NCBI RefSeq assembly: GCF_000350485.1
Contig: NZ_AORV01000026.1
Span: 248,001 to 312,000, forward strand
DNA from: Ruminiclostridium cellobioparum subsp. termitidis CT1112
GTDB taxonomy: Bacteria; Bacillota; Clostridia; Acetivibrionales; DSM-1351
Direction of reading: 5' to 3'
Length of the DNA: 64,000 nt
Shown: positions 36,563 to 47,100 of the stretch, piece after piece
How positions within the stretch are numbered: position 1 is the first letter of the stretch
How the letters are laid out: the number at the start of each line of letters is the position of its first letter
Position numbers and translations under genes: made by a program
Notes under the pieces: model-generated
The model's input: only the letters and a program-made list of their open reading frames with translations
The model's database searches: none
What the model was told of the DNA's origin: nothing

Positions 36563-36940
36563 TCAAACCAAATCATTACCTTGTGTTTTAATCTGCTTTA
36601 TTTCGTTTTTATCTCCTACATATACCACTGTAGGTTTATGATTTTTCAGTTCAACCTCATTCAGAAGAGCAAATGAAATAATAATAACCTTGTCTTCAAC
36701 CTGTACCAACCTTGCCGCCGCTCCATTCAAACAAATAATCCCAGAACCCGTTTTACCGGGTATAACATAAGTTTCAAACCTTGCACCGTTATTGACATCA
36801 ACAATAAGTACCTTTTCATTTTCAACAATGTCCGCTTTTTCCATTAAATCCTCGTCAATTGTTATAGAACCTATATAATTAAGATTTGCTTCAGTTACAA
36901 CTGCGCGATGAATTTTTGATTTTAACATTTCCCTGTACAT
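36563..36940 (-). CDS. panD: Aspartate 1-decarboxylase (pyruvoyl enzyme)
   Basis: A 125-residue protein matching PanD along its whole length: [22 protein letters not shown] at the start, then YIGSITID, where cleavage at Gly-Ser creates the pyruvoyl group. Also present are [12 protein letters not shown] and [15 protein letters not shown]. It converts L-aspartate to beta-alanine in the cytoplasm. Start at 36940 supported by TGGAGG. panD normally lies with panB/panC for coenzyme A synthesis; here it is inside the NRPS/PKS operon, 22 bases after the PKS at 36978, overlapped only by an upstream extension of the AT frame. The likely purpose is a local beta-alanine supply for the product or for pantetheine. 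Confidence 0.93.
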   Translation of the reverse strand: MYREMLKSKIHRAVVTEANLNYIGSITIDEDLMEKADIVENEKVLIVDVNNGARFETYVIPGKTGSGIICLNGAAARLVQVEDKVIIISFALLNEVELKNHKPTVVYVGDKNEIKQIKTQGNDLV

Positions 36941-36977
36941 TATCAGTACCTCCAATATTTAAAATTATTTGTTTTAT

Positions 36978-39900
36978 TTATAAAGCTCCTTCGTCAAATT
37001 CTTCTTCCAGTTCATTTGAATCCTCATCACTGTCTCCCAATATCTTTGCTAACTGTGCAACAGTTGACTGTTCAAAAAAGCTTTGCAGATTCACATTTCT
37101 ATGGAACTTCTTTCGAAGAATTGTAATTAATGAAGTGGCCAGGAGTGAATGTCCTCCTAATTCAAAGAAGTCATCGTGAATACCCACAGGATAAACACCC
37201 AGCTGCTCCTGCCATATTCCCGCTATAACTTCTTCCAGTTCATTTTGAGGAGCCGTATATGGCACATCCAAATTCGGTCTGTTATTTGACTGATTTGTGA
37301 CCTTCGCAGCACCACTATTTCCTCTTACGGATGACATTCTGAATTCCTCAATTTCTTGAAGCCTTCCCATAAAATCATCCGGTACTACTGCAACCTGAGC
37401 CAGGGCCTTGGATGCTATGATCCTTTCCAATAATGTGAGTCCCTCGTGAACGGTTATTTTCTGCCTTTTGCTTCTGGAGCCGGTTTTCACCGCCATTCCT
37501 ACTTCGTCCCATTCATCCCAGTTAACCGATACGGTAAAAGTGTTTGACATCTGACTTCTGTAATGCGCATAAGCATCCAAAACTGCATTGGCACCACAGT
37601 AATCTATAAAGCCTGCCTCTCCCAGAATGGAACTGCTGGAGGAAAACAACGCCATAAAATCTAAATCCTCGTCCTTAAATAATTCATCGATTATCAATGT
37701 ACCTGCAACCTTGGGTGCAAATACTTTGTCTGCAGCTTCTGCTTGTTTTTCCTGAATCAGCCCGTTATCAGAAATTCCTGCTGCATGAATGACTCCATGA
37801 ATGGAGCCAAATCTGGATTTTGCCTGTCGAATCACTTCACTCATCTGCTCCAGGTCAGAAGTATCGGCCTGGATTGCCATGACCTCAGACCCCAGTGCTT
37901 CCAGTGCTTTTACTTGCTTTATGATATCGCCGGCAGCATCTTGGGCAGGGTGTGTATCAAGCCATTCCTGCCACTGATCTTTTTCAGGGAAAGCAGACCT
38001 TCTGGTAAGAATCAGATTAACCTTTGCCTCCCTTGCCATACGAAGAGCTGCAGCAAGTCCTATCCCTCCCAGGCCTCCAGTGATTAGATAAGTACCTCCT
38101 TCTTTCACCCAGCTTCTTTCATTTATACTTTCAAGGGTGGTACATTCTATGGTTGGCAGCCATCGATGATTTCCCCTCAGTGCGATAGTAGTTTGAGGCT
38201 CCTCTGCCGATATTTCAGCTAGTATTGCTTTTGCAAATCTGCTTTTTTCATTCCTTCCGATGCCTTTTAAAACTAAATCGATGCTTTGGCAAAAAATATT
38301 GCTATACTCCATCGGAATAACCTTACAAGGTCCGGTGATTACTGCCTTTGCAGGATAACAGACCTTTTCATCTGAAATGACCTGCATATTATTTGAAACA
38401 ACAGCCATTTTTATATTATGGTCAACGATAGTTTCTCCCAATGCCTGTGCAAGACAAAGCAGGCTGTGAAAGCCATGACTTAGGCATTCCTCAGAAAACT
38501 CCAGCGTTGAACATCCAAGCTCCTCTTCTGTTACATTCCAAAGATGAAGAATGCTGCCTGGTTTATTCCCTTTAAACACATCCTTTACCAGTGATACGTA
38601 ATGTTCTTTGGTCTTAGGATTTATGGTATATGCGCTTTGATTCATCTTGCAGTATTGATGCCCTTTAGAGACAGTCACAAGCTGAACGCCTTCTTCTTTT
38701 AACGTTCTGACGATATTTTCGCTTAAGCCCGTTTCATCTTCGAAAATAAGCCAAGTACCGCCCTTCTCCAGTTTGCTGCTGACAAAAGGAACATTGGCCG
38801 CTCTCTTCCAGGAAGGGAAGTAAAGCCAATCATTAAAATCGGATTTTTTTGAGGATGAAATACTGTTCTTTTTCATTAAATCCTTACTATTATATTGCTC
38901 TACCCAATATCTCCTCCTCTGGAAGGGGTAAGTAGGCAGCGGCGTTCTATGCCTTTTTTCATCACTGTGGAAAGTTTTCCAGTCAACGGGCACCCCTTCA
39001 ACCCAAAGCTTACCGATGGAAGCCAAAACTTCTTTAGAAGCCAGGGAACTGCTTCCTATCAGATGATTGGCAGTACTATTTTCTTTCTGCGTACTTTTTG
39101 CTGCACCGGAGAAAACTCTTTCATCCTCCTTGGCTTCCAAAAGGCGAACTGCATCCTCCAAATCCCTGCACAGGATTGCACGCCTGTATTCAAACTCTTT
39201 TCTACCAACATGGAGGGTATAAACGGCATCCGAAAGATGTACGGTTGGATTTTCCCTAAAGTATTGTGAGAGGTTCAGGCACATCTGTTCCAATGCTTCC
39301 GGAGCCTTGGCAGATAAGGTTATCAGCTGCCACTCCCTTGAGGAGGGTAATACTTCCATGGGAAGTGCTTCTTCTACTACAGCATGGACGTTGGTACCGC
39401 CAAATCCAAAAGAACTGACTCCTGCGGTTCTTGGCTTTCCACCTGTTTCCCAGTCACAGAGCCTGGTATTGATATAGAAAGGACTATTTTCAAAGTCAAT
39501 CTTGGGGTTTGGTATTGAGAAATTAATACTGGGAGGTATCTGCTTATGTTTTAAAGCCAGCACAGTTTTAATCATTCCAGAAATACCCGCACCTGAAATA
39601 GCATGTCCAATATTGCTTTTTACCGAACCAATGGCACAATAAGACTTTTTATTTGTGAATTGTTCAAACACCTTGGTAAGTGCCGATATTTCAATCGGAT
39701 CCCCCAAAGCTGTACCTGTCCCATGGGCTTCGATATAACTGATATCTTCCGGATGAACCCCGGCAAGATTTTGGGCTGCTGCGATTACCTCCGCTTCTCC
39801 TTCCCTGCTGGGTGCAGTAAAACCAACCTTTGTAGAACCGTCATTATTGACAGCCATTCCCTTAATCACTGCATAAATGTGATCTCCGTCCCGCATGGCA

Positions 39901-40670
39901 TCTTCCACACGCTTTAAAAGAACAACACCAACTGCACTGGTAAAAACCGTTCCATAGGCATCTGCATCAAAAGGCCGGGTATGCCCATCCGGCGAGCCGA
40001 TAAAACCCGTCTGATACAAATATCCTGATTTCTGAGGCAGTTTTATTCCGGCTCCTCCTGCAACAGCCATATCGCAGTGATAGTTCAGTAATCCTTCATA
40101 AGCCATCGCAACCGCAGTCATAGAAGTTGAACAGGCTGTTTGAATATTGATGCTGGGCCCTTTTAAGTTGAATTCATAGGATGCCCTGGTAGCCATATAG
40201 TCTTTGTCGTTACCTACCGCAATAGCCAGATCATCCTTTACCCCCAGCTTGTTAAAGAGGTGGTAAAGAAAGTAATAACTCATATTACTGCCCGCGTAAA
40301 CACCGATAGGGTAATCATATTGATTACAGGAGTAACCCGCATCTTCCAATGCTTCATAAGAGCATTCCAAAAAGAGCCTTTGCTGAGGATCAAGGTTTTC
40401 TGCTTCCTTGGGGTTTAGACTGAAAAAGCCTGCATCGAAAAGCTCAATATTTTCCAAAATACCTCCTGCAAAAACATAGTTGGGATCATTAATACTTTCC
40501 TCATCAATCCCGCAAGCTCTTGCATCCTCCTTTGAAAAATAGGTAATGCATTCCTTACCGCCTTTTAGCCTTTCCCAAAATTCATTTATATTTTTGGCTC
40601 CCGGAAAACGCCCCGACATTCCGATAATGGCTACTCCTTCCAGAGCATCTTGTATAGGTGTATCAGCCAT
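36978..40670 (-). CDS. AT-less PKS module: KS - KR - ACP
   Basis: 1230 residues. KS at 12-435 with Cys in QTACSTSMTAV (about 178) and both His (IEAHGTGTALGDPIE, KSNIGHAISGAG). The KS-to-AT linker runs straight into the post-AT segment ending in PTYPFQRRRYWVEQ, with no AT between. KR at about 700-1090 has TYLITGGLGGIG near 867 and catalytic Ser/Tyr/Asn (SSSSS; IDYCGANAVLDAY); no LDD motif of B-type KRs is seen. ACP Ser in FFELGGHSLLA (about 1172). Predicted step: one malonyl extension with reduction to a hydroxyl. The acidic C-terminal tail probably docks to the next NRPS. Starts five bases after the NRPS at 40676. Confidence 0.93.
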   Translation of the reverse strand: MADTPIQDALEGVAIIGMSGRFPGAKNINEFWERLKGGKECITYFSKEDARACGIDEESINDPNYVFAGGILENIELFDAGFFSLNPKEAENLDPQQRLFLECSYEALEDAGYSCNQYDYPIGVYAGSNMSYYFLYHLFNKLGVKDDLAIAVGNDKDYMATRASYEFNLKGPSINIQTACSTSMTAVAMAYEGLLNYHCDMAVAGGAGIKLPQKSGYLYQTGFIGSPDGHTRPFDADAYGTVFTSAVGVVLLKRVEDAMRDGDHIYAVIKGMAVNNDGSTKVGFTAPSREGEAEVIAAAQNLAGVHPEDISYIEAHGTGTALGDPIEISALTKVFEQFTNKKSYCAIGSVKSNIGHAISGAGISGMIKTVLALKHKQIPPSINFSIPNPKIDFENSPFYINTRLCDWETGGKPRTAGVSSFGFGGTNVHAVVEEALPMEVLPSSREWQLITLSAKAPEALEQMCLNLSQYFRENPTVHLSDAVYTLHVGRKEFEYRRAILCRDLEDAVRLLEAKEDERVFSGAAKSTQKENSTANHLIGSSSLASKEVLASIGKLWVEGVPVDWKTFHSDEKRHRTPLPTYPFQRRRYWVEQYNSKDLMKKNSISSSKKSDFNDWLYFPSWKRAANVPFVSSKLEKGGTWLIFEDETGLSENIVRTLKEEGVQLVTVSKGHQYCKMNQSAYTINPKTKEHYVSLVKDVFKGNKPGSILHLWNVTEEELGCSTLEFSEECLSHGFHSLLCLAQALGETIVDHNIKMAVVSNNMQVISDEKVCYPAKAVITGPCKVIPMEYSNIFCQSIDLVLKGIGRNEKSRFAKAILAEISAEEPQTTIALRGNHRWLPTIECTTLESINERSWVKEGGTYLITGGLGGIGLAAALRMAREAKVNLILTRRSAFPEKDQWQEWLDTHPAQDAAGDIIKQVKALEALGSEVMAIQADTSDLEQMSEVIRQAKSRFGSIHGVIHAAGISDNGLIQEKQAEAADKVFAPKVAGTLIIDELFKDEDLDFMALFSSSSSILGEAGFIDYCGANAVLDAYAHYRSQMSNTFTVSVNWDEWDEVGMAVKTGSRSKRQKITVHEGLTLLERIIASKALAQVAVVPDDFMGRLQEIEEFRMSSVRGNSGAAKVTNQSNNRPNLDVPYTAPQNELEEVIAGIWQEQLGVYPVGIHDDFFELGGHSLLATSLITILRKKFHRNVNLQSFFEQSTVAQLAKILGDSDEDSNELEEEFDEGAL

Positions 40671-40675
40671 TTTTT

Positions 40676-43600
40676 CTACCTCCTGAACATTTGTTTTCTC
40701 ATTCTTTTTGCTTCTTTTTGTTTCTGTAGCCTGTCATTATTCATAAGGAAGGTTTCTTCTTCATTATCTGCTGTGACATATTTGGCAAGGGCACTAATTG
40801 TAGAGTGGGTAAATAAATCAATTAAGGAAAACTCCCGTTGAAACTGCTTGTTCAAACGGCTGTGAACCCTTGTTAAAAGCAGTGAGTGACCACCGATTTC
40901 AAAAAAGTTATCATTTACACCCACATTTTCAATTCCCAGCTCATCCTTCCATATATTTGTCAGAATGTTTTCCACCTCATTTCGAGGGGCCACAAAATCG
41001 GTTTTGCTATCCAATACAGGTACCGGCAGTGCTTTACGATCCACTTTTCCATTTGCCGATAGCGGCATGGTATCAAGGAAAACATAAATACGGGGCACCA
41101 TATATTCAGGCAGTGCCTTTTCAAGGAAGGCTTGAAGCTCCCCAGATTCTACCTCCATCCCTTTTTCATGCACAACATATCCCACCAGATGCATATTGCC
41201 AGGCTGTTTTTCCCAGGCAGTCACAATGCTTTCCCTGACAGCGGGATGTTCTTGAAGTACTCTTTCAATCTCTCCCAGTTCAATCCGAAGTCCCCGGATT
41301 TTGACCTGAAAGTCCATTCTTCCAAGGTATTCGATATTGCCGTCTTCCCGCCATTTTGCCAGGTCACCGGTACGGTACAGTTTTTGCCCAGGCTCCAGAG
41401 TATTTGGAACAAATTTCTCATCGGTCAGTTCGGGAAGGTTTAGATATCCTCTTGCCAAACCTACTCCTGCAATACATAACTCTCCAGCTACTCCGATTGG
41501 TTGAGGGTGCATTTTTTTATCCATGATATACAACCTGATATTGTCAATTGGCTTTCCAATAGGAATACCGTCCAGATCTTCTTTTGTAATACAGTCAAAA
41601 TAGGATACATCTACGGTTGCTTCGGTTGGACCATAGAGGTTTGCCAATTGGGTACCATTCTTCTCCAGCAGGCGTTTAAAAAGTCTGACATGTGAAGGTG
41701 TCAAAGCCTCACCGCTGGCAAAAACCTGTTTTAAGCTTGCAATTCTCTCAACTTCCCCTGTATCATTGATATATTCTAAAAATGAATTCAACATGGAAGG
41801 TACAAAGTGCATCACTGTAATGCAGTTCTTTTCAATCGCATTGACAATCATTCCGGGATCCTTTTCTGCACCTGGCTCAAGGAAACATACCTTTGCTCCC
41901 TGCATGGACCACCAAAACATCTCCCACAGAGAGACATCAAAAGTAAATGGTGTTTTCTGCAAGATAATGTCCTCTGGTCCTATAGGATATTTCTTTTGCA
42001 TCCAGTGGAGTCTGTTTACCAAAGAGTGATGCTCAATGAGTGTCCCCTTGGGTTTTCCAGTAGAACCGGAGGTATAGATGATATAAGCCAGGTTCCCGGG
42101 TCCGGCAAGCCCCGGTAAATTGGAGCTGTCTCCTTCATACAGGGAAGCCTCTTCCAAAAATATTCTATGTATATTTTCATTCACTTCGAATGAACTGAAT
42201 TTTCTATGGGAAAGCAACAGAGTTACTCCGCTGTCCTCTAAAATATAATTGATTCTATCCCTGGGATAGTGTGGATCGACAGGCAGGTATGCTCCTCCTG
42301 CTTTTTCTACAGCCATTATACCTATAATCATCTCCAAGGAACGTTCCAGCATAATTCCAATGATACTATCCTTTTGAACGCCGTTTCTGCGAAGCAGCCT
42401 TGCCAGCTGGTTCGATTTCTCATTCAGTTCAAGGTATGTCAGGTGTTGGTTTCCAAATATTGCAGCTACGCGCTCAGGGTGATTGGAAGCATTTTCCTCA
42501 AAAAATTCATGAATCACTCTATCCCTCGGATAATCCGCTTTCGTATGATTGAACTCCAATAAAATCTGATTTTGTTCTTCCTGGGTCAGCAGGACAATAT
42601 CTGACACTTTTTCTTCAGGTACTATGGATATTACTTCAAGAATATTCAATAAATGAACGCCCAATCTTTTTATGGTTGAATTCTTAAAGAGAGCTGAATT
42701 ATAATCAAATCCACCTTTGATTCCATCTTCTGATTCAGCCAGCTGCAACCTTAAATCAAAGGGAGCCATACCACTTTCCACATCAATTTGATTTATTTTT
42801 AAACCTGGCAGCTCCAACTCAACTTTTTGTGTATTGTGGAATATTAACATGGTTTGAAATAGTGGAGTCCTGCTGACATCACGTTCAGGTTTCAATTCTT
42901 CAAGGAGCTTGTCAAAGGGCAATTCCTGGTATGTATAGGCATCCAGTGTCATGTTCTTAATCTTGCGTAAAACCTCAATAAAACTGGGATTTCCCTCAAA
43001 ATCGGAACGAAGGACAAGGGTATTCATGAAAAACCCGACCAGACCCTCTACTTCTTTCCTGTTCCTGTTGGCAACGACAGTACCCGTGAAGATATCTGTT
43101 TGATTTGAATAACGGTAAAGTAACGTCTGAAATGCCGCAAGGATAATCATAAAGAGGGTAGTGCCTTCCTTGTTGCAAATGGCTTTGAGTCTTTCTGTCA
43201 AAGACCCTGACATCGAAAAAGGTTCAAAACCTCCCTCATAGGTCTGGCTTTTAGGTCTTGGGTAATCGGTAGGAAGCTGTATGGTTGTTGGATTTACCAG
43301 CTGCTTTCTCCAGTAGCCCAGTAATTCTTCCAGGGTTTCACCCTGAAGCCGGTTTCTTTCCCAAACAGAAAAGTCAGCATATTGAATAGGCAGCTCCGGA
43401 AGTTTCAAATCCTCTCCTTTTAAGAATGCCTCATAGAGCCTGAAGAACTCCCCCACAAAAATAGCATTAGACCAGGCATCCGAAATAATATGATGAATAA
43501 TCATGGAAAATACATATTCATTTTCTCCTGTGACAAAAAGGCAAAATCGGAATAATGGTCCTTTTTCCAGGTTAAAAATAAATCTTGCTTCTTCTTTTAA

Positions 43601-44119
43601 GCGTTTTTTAAGATATTGTTCCAGTTCCTCCTGCGGAATATGACGCAAGTCCATCTCATGCAAGGTCACTTCAACTGATGGGCTTATAATTTGAACCGGT
43701 CTTCCGTCAACATTCTTAAAAGTCGTCCTTAACGATTCATGTCTTGCAATTACTTCCTTTAAAGACTGAATAAGAATCTCTTTGCGAAGTGTTCCGCTCA
43801 TTTTTACTGCATTGGAAATATTAAATACAGGGTTTGCCTTTGTAATCTGACTGAAGAACCACATGGACTGTTGGAAGAAAGACAGAGGTATTCCCTGTCC
43901 GTCCTCTTTTGAGGTCCTTGGAATAGGTTCTCTGTTTGTACGTGCCTCCATATTCACCTGTCTTAAAAAGCTTAGGATATCATCTTTTCTGTCTTTAATT
44001 TCGAGAAGCAGTTCCTTTGTTACTGCCCCTTTGGGGGCCTGATACTGGAGTGCATCATTTTCCAACCAGAGTCTTATATCGAGTTTTCTCAACTTCGTTA
44101 AAAAATCAATAATAGACAT
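40676..44119 (-). CDS. NRPS module: docking - C - A(Ser) - PCP
   Basis: 1147 residues. TubC-type docking domain 1-55 (IRLWLENDALQYQAPKG); C domain 70-500 with IHHIISDAWS near 210 (Gly to Ala in the last motif position, a common variant); A domain 520-1010 with YTSGSTGKPKG near 685. Specificity residues read by eye are DVWHFSLVDK, a recognised Ser code. PCP Ser in FFEIGGHSLLL (about 1073). The C-terminus is a basic helix (KEAKRMRKQMFRR), similar in kind to the tail of the protein at 47177; both precede a KS-starting protein, so this may be a matched docking tail. No epimerase, methyltransferase or thioesterase. Confidence 0.93.
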   Translation of the reverse strand: MSIIDFLTKLRKLDIRLWLENDALQYQAPKGAVTKELLLEIKDRKDDILSFLRQVNMEARTNREPIPRTSKEDGQGIPLSFFQQSMWFFSQITKANPVFNISNAVKMSGTLRKEILIQSLKEVIARHESLRTTFKNVDGRPVQIISPSVEVTLHEMDLRHIPQEELEQYLKKRLKEEARFIFNLEKGPLFRFCLFVTGENEYVFSMIIHHIISDAWSNAIFVGEFFRLYEAFLKGEDLKLPELPIQYADFSVWERNRLQGETLEELLGYWRKQLVNPTTIQLPTDYPRPKSQTYEGGFEPFSMSGSLTERLKAICNKEGTTLFMIILAAFQTLLYRYSNQTDIFTGTVVANRNRKEVEGLVGFFMNTLVLRSDFEGNPSFIEVLRKIKNMTLDAYTYQELPFDKLLEELKPERDVSRTPLFQTMLIFHNTQKVELELPGLKINQIDVESGMAPFDLRLQLAESEDGIKGGFDYNSALFKNSTIKRLGVHLLNILEVISIVPEEKVSDIVLLTQEEQNQILLEFNHTKADYPRDRVIHEFFEENASNHPERVAAIFGNQHLTYLELNEKSNQLARLLRRNGVQKDSIIGIMLERSLEMIIGIMAVEKAGGAYLPVDPHYPRDRINYILEDSGVTLLLSHRKFSSFEVNENIHRIFLEEASLYEGDSSNLPGLAGPGNLAYIIYTSGSTGKPKGTLIEHHSLVNRLHWMQKKYPIGPEDIILQKTPFTFDVSLWEMFWWSMQGAKVCFLEPGAEKDPGMIVNAIEKNCITVMHFVPSMLNSFLEYINDTGEVERIASLKQVFASGEALTPSHVRLFKRLLEKNGTQLANLYGPTEATVDVSYFDCITKEDLDGIPIGKPIDNIRLYIMDKKMHPQPIGVAGELCIAGVGLARGYLNLPELTDEKFVPNTLEPGQKLYRTGDLAKWREDGNIEYLGRMDFQVKIRGLRIELGEIERVLQEHPAVRESIVTAWEKQPGNMHLVGYVVHEKGMEVESGELQAFLEKALPEYMVPRIYVFLDTMPLSANGKVDRKALPVPVLDSKTDFVAPRNEVENILTNIWKDELGIENVGVNDNFFEIGGHSLLLTRVHSRLNKQFQREFSLIDLFTHSTISALAKYVTADNEEETFLMNNDRLQKQKEAKRMRKQMFRR

Positions 44120-44130
44120 ATTTCCCTCCG

Positions 44131-47100
44131 TTAAATGGTTCCACCTTCAAGTTGTTCACTGGATGCTGCCTCTTTTACACCTTCTGTTGCCCAGCGGAAC
44201 GTCTCAATCAATTGTGCAATGCCTGCTGCTGTTGTAGTTTCAAATAATTTTCTCATAGGGATTTGGACATCAAATTTCTTGCTGAGATCTGTCGCAACTG
44301 CAGCAGCTATCAATGAGTGTCCGCCCAGTTCAAAAAAGTCGTCATGGATCCCAATCCTGTCAAAACCAAGGACCTCCTGCCACTTTTCGATAATGGCACT
44401 TTCTATTTCATTGGCAGGTGCCACATAAGCTGACTCCAAATCAGGACGCGGCCTTTTTTTCAGCTTTTCATTACTTTCAAAGCCAAATTGCCCTTCACCT
44501 CCACTGGTCTTTAGTCCTAAAGGAGACACATCCATTCTGGTGCAGCTACCGTTTACTTCCTTGCTTAGCTCTTCCAAGCGTTCCTTCAAAGCTAAAAATT
44601 CCTCTAACTGTTTCTTGCGTTCTTCATTGCTGTTTGTCCGGTTTTGCTCATCCAGCTTTAATGTGATGGTAATACTTGCTTCCTTAAACTCTGAGTCAGT
44701 AATGCTGCTGGTAATATCCTCTTTCCTGGAAATCAATACATCAGGTTTTGATACACCCCGTCTTCCTGGCTCTATCCAATAGCGCTGTCTCTCAAAAGGA
44801 TAGGTAGGCAATGGAATACGGTGGCGTTTTTCTTCAACATAGAATTGATTCCAATCCACTCTTCCTCCCACATTCCCGAACATTCCCAGGCATTTGAATA
44901 AAGCTTCACAATCGGAAGTTCCTTCACCCTTACCAGGCATTGAATATAGGATGGCCTGTTGAACACCCTCATTTTTATACTTTTCTGCTTCAATGGTCAA
45001 CTTGTTTCCAGGTCCAATCTCCAGTAGAATTTGGTCAGCGTCTTTCATTATTTCATTTAAGCCGTCGCCAAACCGGAAAGAACCTCTTTGACGTATCCAG
45101 TAATCAGGGCTTCCAAGCTCGGTATCTGTAATCCAGCCTCCGGTTATACAAGAGATAAAGGGTATGTTTACTTTACCATTACTTATCCTGGACACTGTTT
45201 CCGGAAGGCTGCTATCTTCTGAAACAGCCAGTTTCAAGGCATCTTCAAGGGATAATACTCCGGATAGGCAGGCAGCAACTACCTCGCCAATACCCTCGCC
45301 AATCATACAGCCAGGCTTAACACCCCACTTCATCCATAACTGAGCCAGGGCATATTCAACGGCAAAGAGAATTCCTCTCCCTGTTCCGGCATCGGATATT
45401 TGTATTGCTGCCCGTTCTTTATCCGATTCAGTTGGGTAAAGAACACTCTGTGCATCCTTACCTGTTTGAGATTGCAGAATTTCACAGCACCGGTCCACTG
45501 TATTCCTAAAATTATTTTCTGTTTTGTATAGCTCTGCACCCATATTGACATATTCCCCTTCTCCCGGGAACATGAACACAACTGGCTGAACTTTAGGTTT
45601 CTGGAAATATGTAAAAACATTTACAGGTGACATATTATCAAATTTGTCTGTCAAATCATTCATGTCCCTGCAGATCAAAACTCTGCGGTGATTAAAATTC
45701 CTTCTTCCAAGATGCAGTGTAAACGCAACATCTGCAAGATTTGTATCTGGATTGTTCTTGGCAAAACGGATAAGATTGCCAGTCATCTTTTCCAATGCCG
45801 TACCTGTCTTGGCTGATAAGGATATAATCTGCCACGGTCTCTTTGAAACCTGGGATGATTCCTCCTGAGGTGATTCCTCCAAAATCACGTGGGTATTCGT
45901 CCCACCTATTCCGAAAGAACTAACCCCTGCTCTTAATGGGAACCCATCTGTTTTCCAATCGGATAATCTCGTATTCACATAAAACGGGCTGTTCTCAAAA
46001 TCGATTTTGGGATTTGGAGCTTCAAAATTAAGGCTTGGGGGAATCACTTTATTTTGCATGGAAAGCACTGTTTTCACCACACTTGCCAAACCACCCGCAT
46101 TTACAAGATGTCCAATATTGGTTTTTACCGAGCCAATGGCACAAAATTGTTTTTTCTTTGTATAGGCACGAAAAGCTTTTGTTAAGGCAGCAATTTCGAT
46201 GGGGTCCCCAAGGTCTGTACCTGTACCGTGACCATCTATATAGGTAATGGTTTCGGGATTTACGCCCGACATTGCAATAGCTTCCGCAATACACTCTGCC
46301 TGCCCGTCAACATTCGGAGCTGTATAACTGTTCTTTTGAGAACCGTCATTATTGATACCTGTCCCCTTAATAACTGCATGAATATGATCTCCATCTGCAA
46401 TGGCATCTTCCAGCCTTTTTAATGCAACAATTGCAAGCCCGCTTCCGCTGACTGTTCCGTTTGCCTTAGAATCATAAGCACGGCAATGACCATCGGAAGA
46501 GCCGATTCCTCCTTCCTGGTAGAAAAAGGCTTCATTTCTTGAAACCTGGAAGCTCACTCCCCCCGCTAATGCAAGATCACACCCAAAATTCATAAGATTT
46601 TGGCATGCATCATGGACAGCCACCAGAGATGAGGAACACAGGGTATTTACATTCACGCTTGGTCCTGTCAGGTTCATTTTGTAGGATACCTTTGTAGCCA
46701 AAAAATCCTGCCCGTTTGCCAGCATGATTTTAAACGATCCCACCGTGTCTGCCAATCCAGGATTGGAGTATAGATTTCGTATCATGTAGCCGCTTAAGTT
46801 TGCACTGCCATAGACAGCCACTCTCCCTGTATAAAGCTCTGAATTATACCCGGCACTTTCCAGTACCTCCCATGCGGTCTCCAGATACAGACGGTGCTGT
46901 GGATCCATGATTTCAGCCTCCCTGGCAGAATAGTCAAAGAAAGAGGCATCAAATAGATCCATTCCGTCCAAAATAGCATCTGCTGCTACAAATCTCGGAT
47001 TATCCAATAGATTCTCATCTATACCCATTTTTAACAACTCTTCACGGTTAAAAAACTTGACAGATTCTACTCCATTGTAAAGGTTTTGCCAAAATTCCTC

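Noticed and set aside
35225-36576. AT start at 36576 overlapping panD
   Set aside because: AAGGAGGAG directly precedes the ATG at 36537 and the added residues do not belong to the FabD family.
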